Source: Hydrangea macrophylla (taxonomy: Eukaryota; Streptophyta; Magnoliopsida; Cornales; Hydrangeaceae). Taken from it: a stretch of 64,000 nucleotides of DNA. Below the pieces are notes generated by a model. That model did not search any database. It was given only the letters and a program-made list of their open reading frames with translations, and had not been told where the DNA came from. Positions 23,858-35,195 of the stretch are shown piece by piece; position 1 is the stretch's first letter, and every line of letters begins with the position of its first letter. Made by a program: the position numbers and the translations under genes. The stretch is taken from contig CM066982.1 in NCBI GenBank assembly GCA_033977485.1, positions 11,337,218 to 11,401,217 on the forward strand, written 5' to 3'.

Positions 23858-26800
23858 ATGTCGATCAACAAGGAGTGGATAAAGGAGAACAACTTTGAGT
23901 CCGATGCTTATAGGAAAGGGGTGCTAGAGTTTTTAGAGTTTGTACTTGAACATATGTCTGGGGATAAACATTCTTGTCCGTGTAGGCGTTGTCGAAATGG
24001 GACAGGTCATATCCATGTGGGTGAAATCTTTGTTCATTTGATGGAATATGGAATGGTTCAAGAGTACAACTTATGGCATTTCCATGGGGAAGGACCACTT
24101 GTAAATCAAGTTCACGAACGACCACAATCTGGGACAATAATTGATATTATAGAACCCATCGACAAATCAAACTTTCCTAGATTGGATGAACTTGTAAATG
24201 ATGCTTGTGAGATATTCTCGAGGGAAGCTGGTTTTTCAACTCCTAATTGCGAAAGAAACGATAGAGGCCATGCAGCTGCTGAGGTTCCGAATGATCCTCA
24301 AACACATAAAGGTAAGAAGTATGAACGCCTACATCGACTTGCAATGGAACCCCTGCACCCTTCTACTGGTGAATCACGTCATACGACAATGTATGCTCTT
24401 GTGAAGCTGAATGATTTGAAAACACAGTTTAGTTTGTCAGATGGAGCCACATGCGTAGTTCTTGGATTACTGAATGAGTTACTTCCTGAAGGGAATAACT
24501 TGACAACTAGTTATCCTGAAGCGAAGAACACGATAAGAGATTTTGGTATGGACTACATCAATTATGATGTGTGTATTAACAACTGCATGTTATTTTGGAA
24601 AGAGCATGAACACAATCATAAATGTCTAAAATGTGGTGCTCCGCGATACGTGTTGCGGTCTCGAGATGATAATGGGGAAAAGATAGTAGACGCCAAGGGA
24701 TTGCCGAAGTTTCATAAAGTTGCTCAAAAGGTAATGAAACACTTCCCTTTAATTCCTAGGTTGAAGCGGTTGTACACTATAAAATGGATAGCCAAAAAAA
24801 TGACTTGGCATTCTCGGGCAAAGTCTTGTTCTGAATTTTTGAGACATCCTCGAGATTCCTCGGATTGGGTAAGTGCGAACCTCATGTGGAAGCAATTTGC
24901 TAAGGAGTCGTGAAATGTTCGCCTTGTAATAGCCACTAACGTTTTCAACCCTAACAATTTGTATGGTCGTAGTTACAGTTGTTGGCCAGTCATCATTCAA
25001 CCTCTCAACCTTCCCCCTTCGTTGTGCATGAAGAGTGAGTTCTCAATGTTGACATTGTTGATCCCTGGGCCAAAGTCACCTAAAAGTTGTATTGATGTTT
25101 TCCTCCAACCGTTAATCGATGAGTTGAAGGTCTTATGGTCTGGAGTGGAAGCTTGGGGTGCAGACAAGGAGGAATATTTTCAATTAAGAGCCATGTTGAT
25201 GTGGGGTATTCATGATTTTCCTGCTTATGGGATGTTAGCGGGTTGTGCAACGCAAGGTCATTATGCATGTCCAATTTGCGGCAAGCACACACCTTCTGAA
25301 TATCTCCCAACTTCTAAGAAATGTTGCTATCTACGTTCTCGCATGTTCCTCCCTCGAGAACATCATTATAGGTACGGCACATCGAAGCAAACATTTAATG
25401 GTAAAAGAGAGGAAGCTATGGCTCCACGCAAGTTAACTAGTGCAGAGGTTGAGCAACTTGTATCAGTTGTCGATCGACAACATGCTAAAGAAAGGGGAAG
25501 GGGAAGGGGAAGGGGAAGGGGAAGGCATAAGGCAATAATAGACGTGGGCGAATTCGATGATAATTCGCAGAATGAAGGTGACGAAGAGAATCCCACGGGT
25601 ATCGAGGGTTTCTCGAGAAGATCCATCTTGTTTGATTTAGAGTATTGGAAAGATCATGATACTCGCCATAACTTTGACGTCATGCATATTGAGAAAAATG
25701 TCACAGAGACTATTTTAGGCACCATTTTGTCTGCAAAGGGATCATCGAATAAGGATACCATTAAAGCAAGGGAAGAGTTAGAGAATCCTTTGAATCTCAA
25801 GAGAAAATTATGGATGCAAGATGTTGAAGGTAGTGTTAAAAGACGAATGCCTCAAGCGCCTTTTGCTCTAGGAAAAGAAGATAAGCTATCCTTTTATCGT
25901 TCCTTGAAAACATTGAAGGTCCTGATTGGGTTTTCGTCTAACTTTAAAAATTGCGTGAGCCTTGACCCCTTGGGATTCGTCAATCTCAAGTCTCATGACT
26001 ATCATGTGATTATGCAACACTTGCTTCCAACATTGCTTATGCACTCTTTCCCAGATCACAAGCCTTTGTTTAAAGTTATACAATGGATAAGCATATTCTT
26101 CAACGTGTTATGTGCGAAAGTGATTTTCAGGGAACATTTGATGAAGGCAAAACAAGCATTGATAGAGGCACTTTGTGTCTTGGAAATGTACCTTCCACCC
26201 TCATTCTTTGTGATAATGATCCATCTCATGCACCATTTAGCCGATGAAGCATTGGCAGCCGGACCCCCTAGATATCGGGCGATGTGGTTGTTTGAAAGGG
26301 GAATGAAAAAATACAAAAAGTGGTCACGCAACAAAAGGTACATTGAAGGGAGTATTGCCAATGCATATTTATTACATGAAGCTTCTTTGTACGCTATGGA
26401 GTACGTATCAAAGAAAGGTGAAGGAACTCATAAAAGAAACCTTGAAGCCTATCTTGACGATGAGTTTGATGACTCTACTGGTCAACGAGCTTTGGGTAAA
26501 GGCAAGGAACTGATCCTAAATAAAGTGCAGTATGAACAAGCGCGCAGATGACTTTTATTCCAATATGAGGGTGTTCATAAGTGTAGAAGGTATGCATGTA
26601 ACCGTGTATCAATGAAATGATTTCAATTGCATATATCTAACTATAAATATTTATCACGTGCAGCAAATTTGAGTCAACTACGGATTTTCAACAAGGGACT
26701 ACATCAATCCATAGAGTTGATGAGTTCATCCCTTGGTTAAGAGTTGAGGCAAGTCTTTTCTTATACTTGTTTCTTAATCATAATTTTATTTATACAATAT

Positions 26801-27387
26801 TTAAAAATTTGTTTACTTCCTTGTAGGCCTTAAAAGCCAACGACATGGGCATTTTGCCATATACGGATGGCCCGCTCCATAGGGTCATAAGCTATAAGAA
26901 GTTCCAATGTAATGGTTATACGTTTTCTACTTTCGCACATGAAGAGAATCGCAATGTTCAGAGTGGTGGTGTATCCATGAAAGCCATTAATAAGAAAGGG
27001 GTCCTGACGACATTTTATGGAGTTATTAGACAAATTCTCGATTTAACTTACACCAATTTTAGGCATGCGGTATTGTATTGTGATTGGATGGATGTGGACG
27101 TAAAGAATGGTTGCAAAATTGACCCTACCTCGAAATTGGTGATGGTAAACTTGAGCAAGCTTATGAGTAAAGAAGCAATCCATGATGAACCGTTCATTCT
27201 TGCATCTCAAGCAAGTCAAGTGTTTTATTGCGAGGATGTCAAGTTTAATGGGTGGTCAGTCGTTTTACATACTCCTAAGAGATTGACCAAAGCAATTGAT
27301 GCACTTGAGATTGATCGTACGATGTATGATTCCGTTCTTGAAGAAAATGAGAAGTTGTGTGAACTTTTGGATAGTGAATTTATTTAG
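23858..27387 (+). pseudogene. CACTA TNP2-type transposase, three exons, two premature stops
   Basis: TNP2-type proteins bind the ends of CACTA elements and catalyse their transposition. Exons 23,858-26,589, 26,664-26,748 and 26,827-27,387 join in phase to 1126 codons. The start MSINKEWIKENNFESDAYRK leads a transposase-associated domain with a CPCRRCRN cluster near residues 41-48. Next come the TNP2 core (MLFWKEHEHNHKC, CLKCGAPRY, FPLIPRLKRL, LLIPGPKSPKSCIDVFLQPL, DFPAYGMLAGC, YACPICGKHT), a DUF4218 part (MIHLMHHLADEALAAGPPRY) and a DUF4216 part in the last exon (VLYCDWMDVD). An in-frame TGA at 24,911-24,913 stands where the family has the arginine of RNVRL, and a second TGA is at 26,549-26,551; both fit CGA-to-TGA change. 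Intron 2 begins GC, not GT. A (GGGGAA)n run at 25,493-25,526 codes an RG repeat. Confidence 0.9.
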
Positions 27388-27641
27388 AAAATAGGAAGGC
27401 CCAATTGGAAGCTATTTTTGTATTTTGTAAACTCCTAAGGCATGTTTAGCTTGTTTTGGTTTGTATTTCTTTACTTGAGATTGTATTTCTTTTGTTTTTC
27501 TTTTTTTGCTAAGACCAAAGTTTGTATTTCTTAATTGCATATTATTGTTCTTGATTTTGTTCTTAATCTTGATCTTTCTAGAAATCATATGTTATAATGT
27601 ATTTTGTTGATTGGGCTATTCTAAAGACACATACAGGAGTG

Positions 27642-29167
27642 ATGTCTCAAGTAGCTGATACTTCAAATCCGACATCAGAGGATGTGGCGCGTGAGCCTGT
27701 ATCAACCTCGCGATCGAGGGTTGCTACATGTTGTTCAGTGGTAGGTGGGTCTTCTGCGAAGAGATTAAAATTTAATGAGCATGGACTTTCGGTAGGAGGA
27801 GAAGATTCGGCTAAATCCTCATCTAGGTTAGGATACCTAACAAGAACACATATCCCAATTTGCTACAAATCATGGAGAGATGTTTCAGCACTATCTAAAA
27901 CTCAATTATGGACAGCGTACAAGGTATTGTTACATATTTTTTATCTTCAATTTGAATTCAATTATTTTATCTATATTAGTATTTTTACCAAGTCAAAATC
28001 TTACTATTATAAACATTTGTAGAGTGAATTTCCTGATGTGAAAGATAGTCAACGTGTCATGTTTATGAAAAAAGCCAACAATGCGTGGAAGAAGTTCAAA
28101 GTAAAGCTACGATCAAAGTTGGTAGGTGATGATGTTATCAAGTGGAAGGAGCTAGTCCCAGTAAATACTAGAAGTGAGGACTGGGAGAAATTTTGTGATC
28201 ATGAGGCTACAGAATCCCAAAAGGATATAAGAAAGCGGAATAAAGCTATAAAAGTAAGTTGCCCGACAAAGACCACTCATAATACGGGTCGTGATGGTTA
28301 TGCCCGACGTGCAGAAAAGTGGAAAGCGGAGCATGGCCGCTACCCTAATCGTGCTGAATTGTGGTTGTATACCCATAAACTAAAAGATGGATGTTATGCA
28401 CCTCATGACAAAGAATTTGCAGTAAGTTCAATTGCAAATGTAATGTTTTTTTTTCTTTTACCCCAAACATGATAGAATGTTCATTAAAATGTCTCTACAT
28501 GCAGGATAAGGTTGAAATGCTTCTGCAGTTGTTTCAAGAGAGCGGTGAGGAGGAGTCATTGGATAGTGGTCCCATCTTTGACACATTTGGGAAAGAGACA
28601 AGAGGGGGAGTTCGTTGTGTTGGGTCTACAATTTCAAGGAAAGCTATGATGGCTTCCGCATTTGCGCGAGAAATGCTTCAAGAAGTCAACACGGATCACG
28701 ATGATTGGAGGGGGAAGGTAGATAGCCTCAAAGAAGAGATGGAGGCATTGAAGTTCACGGTCATAGATTTTGTGAAAGATTTCAAGAGCGGAAAATTCAT
28801 GTTTGGTAGCCACGACATTCACACAACTCATACAACAAGTGTTGCAACTCCCACAAGTGCCACACCTACCTCTACACCTCAGTTTTCTAGTGCTAATGAG
28901 TTAGTTCCATGCAAAATACTATCTTATTTGGGTGAGCTTTGTGGTTATGGTAGGAAATCGCAGCTCAACGCTGTCCCTTTAGTTCACGGCCATCGCTTGA
29001 AACCGAGAGAAGTGCGTGTTATTCTTGACAAGATCATAATGCATGATTGTCTGCTTTGGGGAGGTAAACAATCCTCTTGTAGCACATTGGGAGATGTGGG
29101 TGTAGGTGGATTTTTGTTTTGGCACGATGACCTACTCCCTCCCCACGACGACATTGATCAAGAATGA
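27642..29167 (+). CDS. CACTA TNP1/TNPA-type protein, three exons, apparently intact
   Basis: Exons 27,642-27,923, 28,023-28,421 and 28,505-29,167 splice at GTATTG..TTGTAG and GTAAGT..TGCAG borders into 448 codons without internal stop. The middle exon has NNAWKKFKVKLRSKL, DWEKFCDHEATESQ and GRDGYARRAEKWKAEHGRYP, the pattern of plant transposase family 24 (PF03004), the second protein of CACTA elements, thought to bind subterminal repeats. Exon 3 has a possible coiled-coil stretch (WRGKVDSLKEEMEALKFTV) and a Thr/Pro/Ser-rich linker. An in-frame ATG 45 bases upstream (27,597) is an alternative start. It lies 254 bp after the TNP2 end in the same direction. Coding by homology and open frame; expression is not shown. 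Confidence 0.82.
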
Positions 29168-29439
29168 AGTAGTTATTTGGTGTTAGGAACTTTATTTTGG
29201 ATTCTTATGGTTGTATTTGTGTTAGGAACTTTATTTTGGATTCTTATAGTTGTATTTTGTGTTAGGAACTTTATTATGTTTTGTATACACTATACGTTGG
29301 ATTGCTATGTTTTTATTTTCTATTAGGGATTTATTATATATTGATTGCTACTTTGTAGTTGTGATTATATTTTTGAAACAGGTGTTATTGGTATTTTTTT
29401 ATATTGGTGCTATGATGCTGCCAAATTTTGGTTCTCCTT

Positions 29440-29814
29440 GAAAAAAAATCTGGCACTGCTTAAAACAGTGCCAAAAAGCGTGCCAGATGAAATTATTTTT
29501 TATAATAAATAAAAAACTGGCACTGTTTTAAGCAGTGCCAAAAGCGTGCTAGATTAATGTACCCGACATGTACGCGTGGCGAGACCAAAAGTTGCCACGT
29601 GTTGACAAGCTGTCTTGAAATTCTGGCACTGGTTTAATCAGTGCCAAAAAAGGGTGCCAAATCTCTAAATCTGGCACCCTTTGACCAAAATCTGGCACTG
29701 TTTTGAACAGTGCCAAAAAAATTGGATCCCCTGTTTTTGGCACTGAAAAAAACACTGCCAGATTTGGTCAGGCACTGTTTTAAACAGTGCCAGTTTAGCG
29801 TTTTTGGTGTAGTG
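29440..29814. repeat. right subterminal and terminal repeats of CACTA 1
   Basis: Several hairpin-forming pairs of CTGGCACTGTTTT and AAACAGTGCCA lie in the last 375 bp, ending TTTTTGGTGTAGTG. They mirror the left end and explain the absence of coding frames after TNP1. Confidence 0.85.
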
Positions 29815-29986
29815 TTTACTCATGATTATGCAATATGAACTTTCATGTTCCCGTGTCCTCACTGACACCTTACCGTTGACCACAGTCAACCACTTATCCT
29901 CAATTATCATATATCAATGATAATTCATAAAATTTCATATCAGGCATGATTAAACTATGAAATTATGGAACGGGCATGACATGCTA

Positions 29987-30230
29987 ACCCCCCATGTATT
30001 GCAGTATTGGTGGTACACATTATTACATTAATTCTTTTATTTCAGTCAATTTTTTTTTTTGTGGTGAAGCCAATCAACCCACTTGTGCTTTTGCTTTCTA
30101 ATCTCAACTGAGCAATGTTGTGATGTTTTAATTTTTGTGGAGTTGTTCATGTGTTTGTAATTATATATATGGTTACTGGTAGCCCTTAAATTATTTTTTT
30201 TTTAAATGGAACTTCGATTGACTACCAACC
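29987..30230. other. right interior of the hAT-like element
   Basis: Between the solo LTR's right TGCTA and the CCGAACCCGAA-rich subterminal region lies AT-rich DNA without coding frame. It continues the sequence left of 15,898 in the uninterrupted element. Confidence 0.6.
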
Positions 30231-30404
30231 CGAATTTTCGAACTGAACCGAACCCGAACTTCTATTTCGGAACCCGAACTGTATTTTTGAACTTTATTCC
30301 AGTTCGGATTTCGGTATCATAATTCCCAACCCGAACCCGAATAACCCGACCCGAACTTCTCGGTTCGAACCCGAACCGACCGAATGCCCACCCCTACTCT
30401 CGAC

Positions 30405-31270
30405 TGCACCTAAAGCAATGCATGTGCTCCACAACCTTTCTTTGTGCCAAATTATATTGTATGGGAAGAAATTATTTGCATGCATTCCATGCAAAGTATG
30501 TGACCTTGCATGGAATATTTAGATTCCAAAGATTTTTCCATGGGAACAACTGAGATTGAGAAGAACCCGATCCCACACTGCGTTTTCTCTGCTGGAGGTC
30601 CGATGCAACATAATAAGCCGAGCGAACAGAAAACTGACCCTTTCTATCCCAATGCCAAATGAGCTTATCCTTCATTAAAGAAGTCTCGAGCGACATTCCA
30701 AGTATTATGTCAACCTCATAAGGTAAGGAAATTTGTGCAATTTGATCCTCCTTCCACTTTACCAAAATCGGGTCAATAAGTCGAGTAACAGGTTTATTTT
30801 TAAATATTTTTGACAAAGGAAAAATGCTTCTAAACGACACCGACATAGGTAACCATGGATCCATACCAATTCGAACACTCTGGCCATTACCCACTTTCCA
30901 ACGAACTCCCCCCCCCCCCCGCCACCATAGTACATCAAGAAGCCCCCATATACTTCTCCAAGCATACGAAGGGTAGGAGCCAAATTTTGCTGAAAAAAAA
31001 ATCAGAGTTTGGGAAGTAGTGCATCTTGTAAACCCGATAAAATAACGAACTCACATTAGAAAGCAATCGCCATCCCTGCTTTGCAAGCATCGCAAGATTG
31101 AAACACTCCATATCACGAAAGCCCAAACCACCCTCATTTTTCGCAAAGCAAAGATCACTCCACTTAGCCCAATGACTCTTCTGTTTAGAACTTGTTTGGC
31201 CCCACCAAAACCTAGCCATAGATTTCGTCATCTCTGTTAACAATGTCGATGGGAGTTTAAAACATGACAT
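30405..31270 (-). pseudogene. LINE ORF2 zinc-binding region, upstream half
   Basis: Reading leftward, the frames carry [21 protein letters not shown] and [20 protein letters not shown] (31,270-30,935). MGNGQSVRIGMDPWLP and FSVRSAYYVASDL follow (30,894-30,472). These are the hallmark blocks between RT and the zinc-binding domain in plant non-LTR elements. At least one frameshift, next to a C-run at 30,908-30,919, separates the pieces. The coding sense continues beyond the hAT-like insertion at 15,134. Confidence 0.85.
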
Positions 31271-31499
31271 AGCATAGGATGGGATCGCCTAGGCCACCGA
31301 TTTTAACAGAACCTCCCGGCCACCCCTAGATAACAATTTCTCCTTCCATCCCATCGTCTTTGCCTCAACTCTATCTTTTAGATAGAAGAAAACCTGGTTC
31401 TTACTCTTGCCAATAAAATAGGGAAAACCAATATATTTTTCATAAGGAACTAATACAGGGACCCGCAAAATGCCTTGGATCGAACCTCTTACTATTGCC

Positions 31500-32637
31500 G
31501 GAGTATTAGGGCTAAAAAAACACTTGATTTGTCAACATTATTTTTTTTGGCCAGAGGCTTGCTCATACAAATAACAAATACCCATAGTAAAATTACATTC
31601 CAAATCCGAAGCTTTGCAAAATAAAATTCTATCATCTGCGAAGAAAAGGTGTGTAACCTTTAGGCCCGCCTCCTTGCAAACACGCTGCGAATATTTCCAT
31701 CCAAAGAGGCTTTTAAGAGCAAACCGGACACAGCCTCCGCATAAAGAATAAAGAGATATAGAGAAAGCAGATCCCCTTGCTGAAGCCCCCTCGATGGTGC
31801 AAAGATTGGAGTGTTCATACCATTCAACGAAACTGAGTATTTAACTGAAGTAACAACACATAATAAGCTAGACCCACCGAGCAGAAAACCCAAACTTCAA
31901 CAAAACTGAATCAAGGAACTTCCACTCCACACGATCATATACTTTGCTCATATCTAGTTTAAAAGCCATAAAAGAATCTTTTCCTTTTGCACGAGTCCTT
32001 AGGTGGTGCATAAGTTCAAATGCAACCAAAGCATTGTCGGAAATCAAATGACCCAGAATAAAAGCACTTTGGTTTTTCGAAATAAGAGACATAATAAAAA
32101 GCTTTAATCTATTAGCCAAGACTTTCGAGATCACTTTATAAGCCACATTGCAAAGGCTAATAGGGAAGAATTTGCCAACTTCTTTGGATTTTTAACTTTC
32201 AAATAAGAACAATATTCATGTTATTCAGATCACCCGGAATGTGTCCCAAAAGGAAAAAAATCCTGGACAAGAGCAACAAGATCTGAACCGACCACATGCC
32301 AAAACTTTTGGTAAAAAAGAGCTGACATACCATCTGGGCCTGGAGCCTTCGAAGGGTGTATTTGAAAAAGCGCTTTTCGAACCTCCTCTATAGTCACATT
32401 CTGAGTCAATACATCATTAACCCGCTGTGAGACTCGTTCTTCTAAACCCTCCAATGCCGCATCAAAATTAATAGGATCGCCCACACAAAAGAGTGAATGG
32501 AAAAAATGCTCAACCATTTGCATCATCCCTTCCATGTTATCACACCAAGCACCATCCTCCCTCTTTAATCCCTCAATAAAATTTCTTTTTGCCGTTGAGA
32601 GGCCTTCTTGTAAAAAAATTGGTATTGTGGCCACCAT
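31500..32637 (-). pseudogene. LINE reverse transcriptase domain
   Basis: Reading leftward: KALFQIHPSKAPGPDGMSAL (32,637-32,230); then MAYKVISKVLANRLK, KNQSAFILGHLISDN and FKLDMSKVYDRVEW (32,146-31,868); then SRGLQQGDLLSLYLFILYAE (31,893-31,660). The catalytic FFADD motif is at 31,642-31,631. These are the ordered blocks of an L1-type RT, which copies the element RNA at a nicked target. The active-site aspartates survive, but frame changes and stops between blocks make it a pseudogene. Confidence 0.9.
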
Positions 32638-32779
32638 ATCGTAACCAATCCACCCGTGACCATTGCTTCCACATGATTTCTTCTCTCCTTAAAAGTTCAT
32701 CGATCTCCGATTTGGTATCCAACACATCATCAGAGACTGGCAAACCTTGAAGCTGTGCGAGGTCCTCATTTTTCTTTTT

Positions 32780-33427
32780 AATCTTGCTTCGAACATGTCC
32801 AAACTTGCCTCGATTCTAATTTCCTAACCGATTACTACACACCACAATTTTATTTTCTAAAGACAACCCCACACCATCCCCCTGTTTTTACCACATCCTC
32901 ACATTCTTCATGTCTGAGCCACATTTCCTCACACCGGAATGTTTCTTAGAAAAAATCTGCCTACCTGACAACTCAAGTTTAATAGGATCATGATCTGATG
33001 AAGACACAGGTAAATAACACACATAAGCCTTAGGAAAAATATCACACCATTCTTTTGGGGCAACGAATTTGTATAGATGTTCTTGTATAAAAGCTTGAGA
33101 GCTACAGTTCATTCTCTTTGTGAAGGCATTGCCCCTGAAATTAAGATCATGTAGACCACACAAATACAATGTGTCTCAAAATTAATGCTGCAATCTGCTC
33201 ATGTAGTCTATCATGTCCACCTTCCTTTTCCCAATGAAAGAGAATTTCATTGAAATCTCTGCCCACCACCCAAGGCAAATCCGAATAAGCTTTTAAATTT
33301 TTCAACAAATTCCTGGTAAACTTACGTTTTGAGGTTTTCGGATGCCCATAAAACCTATGAATCGCTACGTTGAGTCTAACTCCACGTTTACATGATACTG
33401 GGAGTAACTCTGAAGTGTAACATCCAA
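32780..33427 (-). pseudogene. LINE endonuclease domain, downstream part
   Basis: The minus strand carries DVTLQSYSQYHVNVELDST, then FYGHPKTSKRKFTRNLL, DLPWVVGRDFNEIL, LCGLHDLNFRGNAFT and SSSDHDPIKLELSG. The order (N-x-Y-G region, DFNE, then SDHxP) is that of an apurinic-type endonuclease of L1 elements, which nicks the target DNA; the SDH triad part is kept. Frames change near 33,170. The upstream part of the domain lies beyond the solo LTR at 33,433. Confidence 0.82.
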
Positions 33428-33432
33428 CCCAT

Positions 33433-34802
33433 TGATTACGTCAAAATCAAGTTCTTTTGTTAACCCTATAAAAACGTAGTATGGTGGAAATAGGGTGTCG
33501 AGTCCACAGGGATTGGAGTGCAACAATGCTTGGTGGATGCTTAAAAACCAATTATAATGCAAAGAGCAATTAATTAACTTACGGAAAGAAAACGAGTCTT
33601 TTCGACTATGAATTTGATTCGATTGGTGTTAGATTAAACTACAATGAGCATTTAGAAAATGGAGAGAAACTTTAAACAATGTGGAGTTTAAGTAAAAATT
33701 CGGGGGTGTTTGTAAATGGAAAAATTGAGATTGGGGAGCATTCCCCCACCTTGGACCAAACAACCCGTGGCTTACACACTCGCAGCGCATTCCAGAGTAG
33801 GAAATCCCATTGAGACATACCATCAAACATGTGGTAGTCAACCAACATGCTAGATGGATGTTCCAATGCAACACATGGGTGTAAGATTAGAGTTTGGGGA
33901 TTCAAGCACTTCTAATGCTTGACATTAGAAGTGAAGTCTCACAAACTCCAATCCTACTCCCATGAACTCTAGGTGTGCTACAAAGTGTGGAAGTCTTACA
34001 ATAAAACACTCATGGGTCCAAAGGTGGGTTTATGATCCCCAATCTTCAGAGTTTAGCTACTCATGAACATAATAACAACAATGTTAAAGAGAGGGGAAAA
34101 GAAAGTATACCAATAAGAGCAAACCACCATAAAAACCATAGCAAATCCAATGAAATCTTTCATTAAAAGCTTCCAAAAAGTCAATACAACCACCCTCTTC
34201 TCTCTCTCTAACACTAAATGGAGGTAGATAATGAGTAATGAATAGAGAGATGAGGGGATTAGGGAGAGAGTTGGTACCCTAAGAGAGACTTACTAAAAAT
34301 AGTCTAAAGAAAACAACATAACCCTAAAAAAAGACATACACTAACTATATATAGTGTATACAAAGTGGCAAACATGTAATAAGCAAAGGAAACCTTCAGC
34401 AGAGGCGCGGATCGATCCGCTTGAAACAGCCGGATCGATCCATTTAGATGTCTTTCTCGCAGAATGTCCCTACCAAAACGCGGATCGATCCGCCTTTTCC
34501 GAGACTGATAGAGAATCCTATTTAAACACGCGGATCGATCCCCTCGGAGGGCCGGATCGATCCGCCTCTACTGAAATCTTTTTCTTGCTTCTATATACTC
34601 CAAGTGTGTCAAGAGAGTTGAGTTCCACTATATCCCAACATCCAAAACCTACAAAAAAGAGACCTTAATCAGCTATGAGAGAGTAACATCAAGAACAAAA
34701 GAAAGCACAATTTTTATCCATTAAATCTCCGGGTTGAGTACTAATTTGTGTCCAATACGGATAAAATTATGAAGTTCAAGAAGCAATATTGGACACGAAT
34801 CA
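33433..34802 (-). mobile_element. solo LTR inside the LINE (Athila-related, tentative)
   Basis: The 1370-bp insert starts TGATTACG and ends CGAATCA, with CCCAT on both sides (33,428-33,432 and 34,803-34,807), and it splits the LINE endonuclease reading exactly there. Near its left end it holds GGGTGTCGAGTCCACAGGGA (33,494-33,513). A similar block, GGTCGAACCCACAGGGA, lies at the same end of the Athila LTR at 55,632, so I infer the same general lineage and minus orientation. A TATA-like ACTATATATAGT lies near 34,343. It also contains a palindrome array at 34,405-34,563. Confidence 0.82.
34405..34563. repeat. array of CGGATCGATCCG palindromes in solo LTR
   Basis: Five copies of a 12-14-bp self-complementary word around GGATCGATCC lie in 160 bp, in the forms GCGGATCGATCCGC and CCGGATCGATCC. 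The spacers are short, and two neighbouring units, ATCCCCTCGGAGGGCCGGAT, include a further small palindrome. The first two and the last two copies form pairs. No known function; compare the CAGTCGACTG arrays elsewhere in the window. Confidence 0.82.
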
Positions 34803-34807
34803 CCCAT

Positions 34808-35027
34808 CTTTCGACAACAGAGCCAGCTCTCCCCTCTTGCCAACTCAACCCATCGACACACAACCTAAGAAATGCAAAAATCTTTTGAGACTATCCATAC
34901 GAGCACAAGACGATTTCATTTCTAATAGAAACAAAATCGTTGGAGCCTCACTCTTCACTATGTCATGAAGAGACCGAATTGCTCGCGGGTCCCCAAGCCC
35001 ATGGCAGATCCAACAAATCAGACTCAT
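34808..35027 (-). pseudogene. LINE endonuclease domain, N-terminal part
   Basis: The minus-strand frame reads MSLICWICHGLGDPRAIRSL and then HDIVKSEAPTILFLLEMKSS. This is the N-terminal pattern of plant LINE endonucleases (W-N-C-R-G-L-G, then P-x-x-x-F-L-x-E-T); the residues NCRG have become ICHG and the catalytic E-T region reads EMK. It follows ORF1 and is cut from the rest by the solo LTR. Confidence 0.8.
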
Positions 35028-35195
35028 TGGGACAGGCGATCCTGCATAATAGAGACTACCTCATGTAATTCTGCTAAAAAAATTTCCTCTTCTCGCACCT
35101 TTAGCTTCTTGGAAACTGTTATTTTTATCCCAGACAAGTTAACCCACGTTTTTTATTTATTGACATCTCCATAATTTTTGGCGAGTTTCCATGCA

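Larger units (their letters stand above)
17855..29814 (+). mobile_element. CACTA (En/Spm) transposon 1, with TNP2 and TNP1 genes
   Basis: The element begins CACTACACCAAAAA at 17,855 and ends with its exact reverse complement at 29,814, with TTT on both sides as a 3-bp target duplication. Subterminal regions are rich in GGCACTGTTT and its complement AAACAGTGCC, forming hairpins. It is 11.96 kb long, including a solo LTR of 1.77 kb. Two plus-strand genes occupy 23,858-29,167: a TNP2-type transposase with two premature stops and a TNP1/TNPA-type gene that reads open when spliced. The 6 kb before TNP2 hold leader-like DNA, a MITE, the solo LTR and a short-motif array. Confidence 0.95.
15903..29981 (-). 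mobile_element. Gypsy solo LTR (~2.1 kb) split by a CACTA element
   Basis: The LTR begins TGTCACGACCC at 15,903 and ends GGGCATGACA at 29,981, with TGCTA duplicated on both sides (15,898-15,902 and 29,982-29,986). Without the CACTA insert it is about 2.12 kb. It is related to the LTRs of element A: the start block with GGAAATAGGACACGTGGCACG, the CTCAGC-TATAT-GCTGAG inverted repeat at 16,690-16,706, and a minus-strand TATA-like CTATATATAG near 17,497. The related element reads leftward, so this LTR is taken as minus orientation. No interior is left, which implies recombination between two LTRs before or after the CACTA insertion. Confidence 0.87.
15143..30396. mobile_element. hAT-like non-autonomous element (~1.17 kb without its nested insert)
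   Basis: Perfect 12-bp inverted termini TAGGGGTGGGCA (15,143-15,154, and reverse complement at 30,385-30,396) are flanked by an 8-bp target duplication, CTCTCGGC (15,135-15,142) and CTCTCGAC (30,397-30,404). The 8-bp duplication and terminus type fit hAT. Subterminal regions are rich in CCGAACCCGAA repeats. Without the solo LTR at 15,903-29,981 and its duplicate, about 1170 bp remain. No transposase is seen. The left interior (15,360-15,740) has CT-rich leader-like DNA and a GGTGAGGTATC that resembles a splice donor, so the unit may derive from the 5' part of an autonomous element. Confidence 0.87.
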
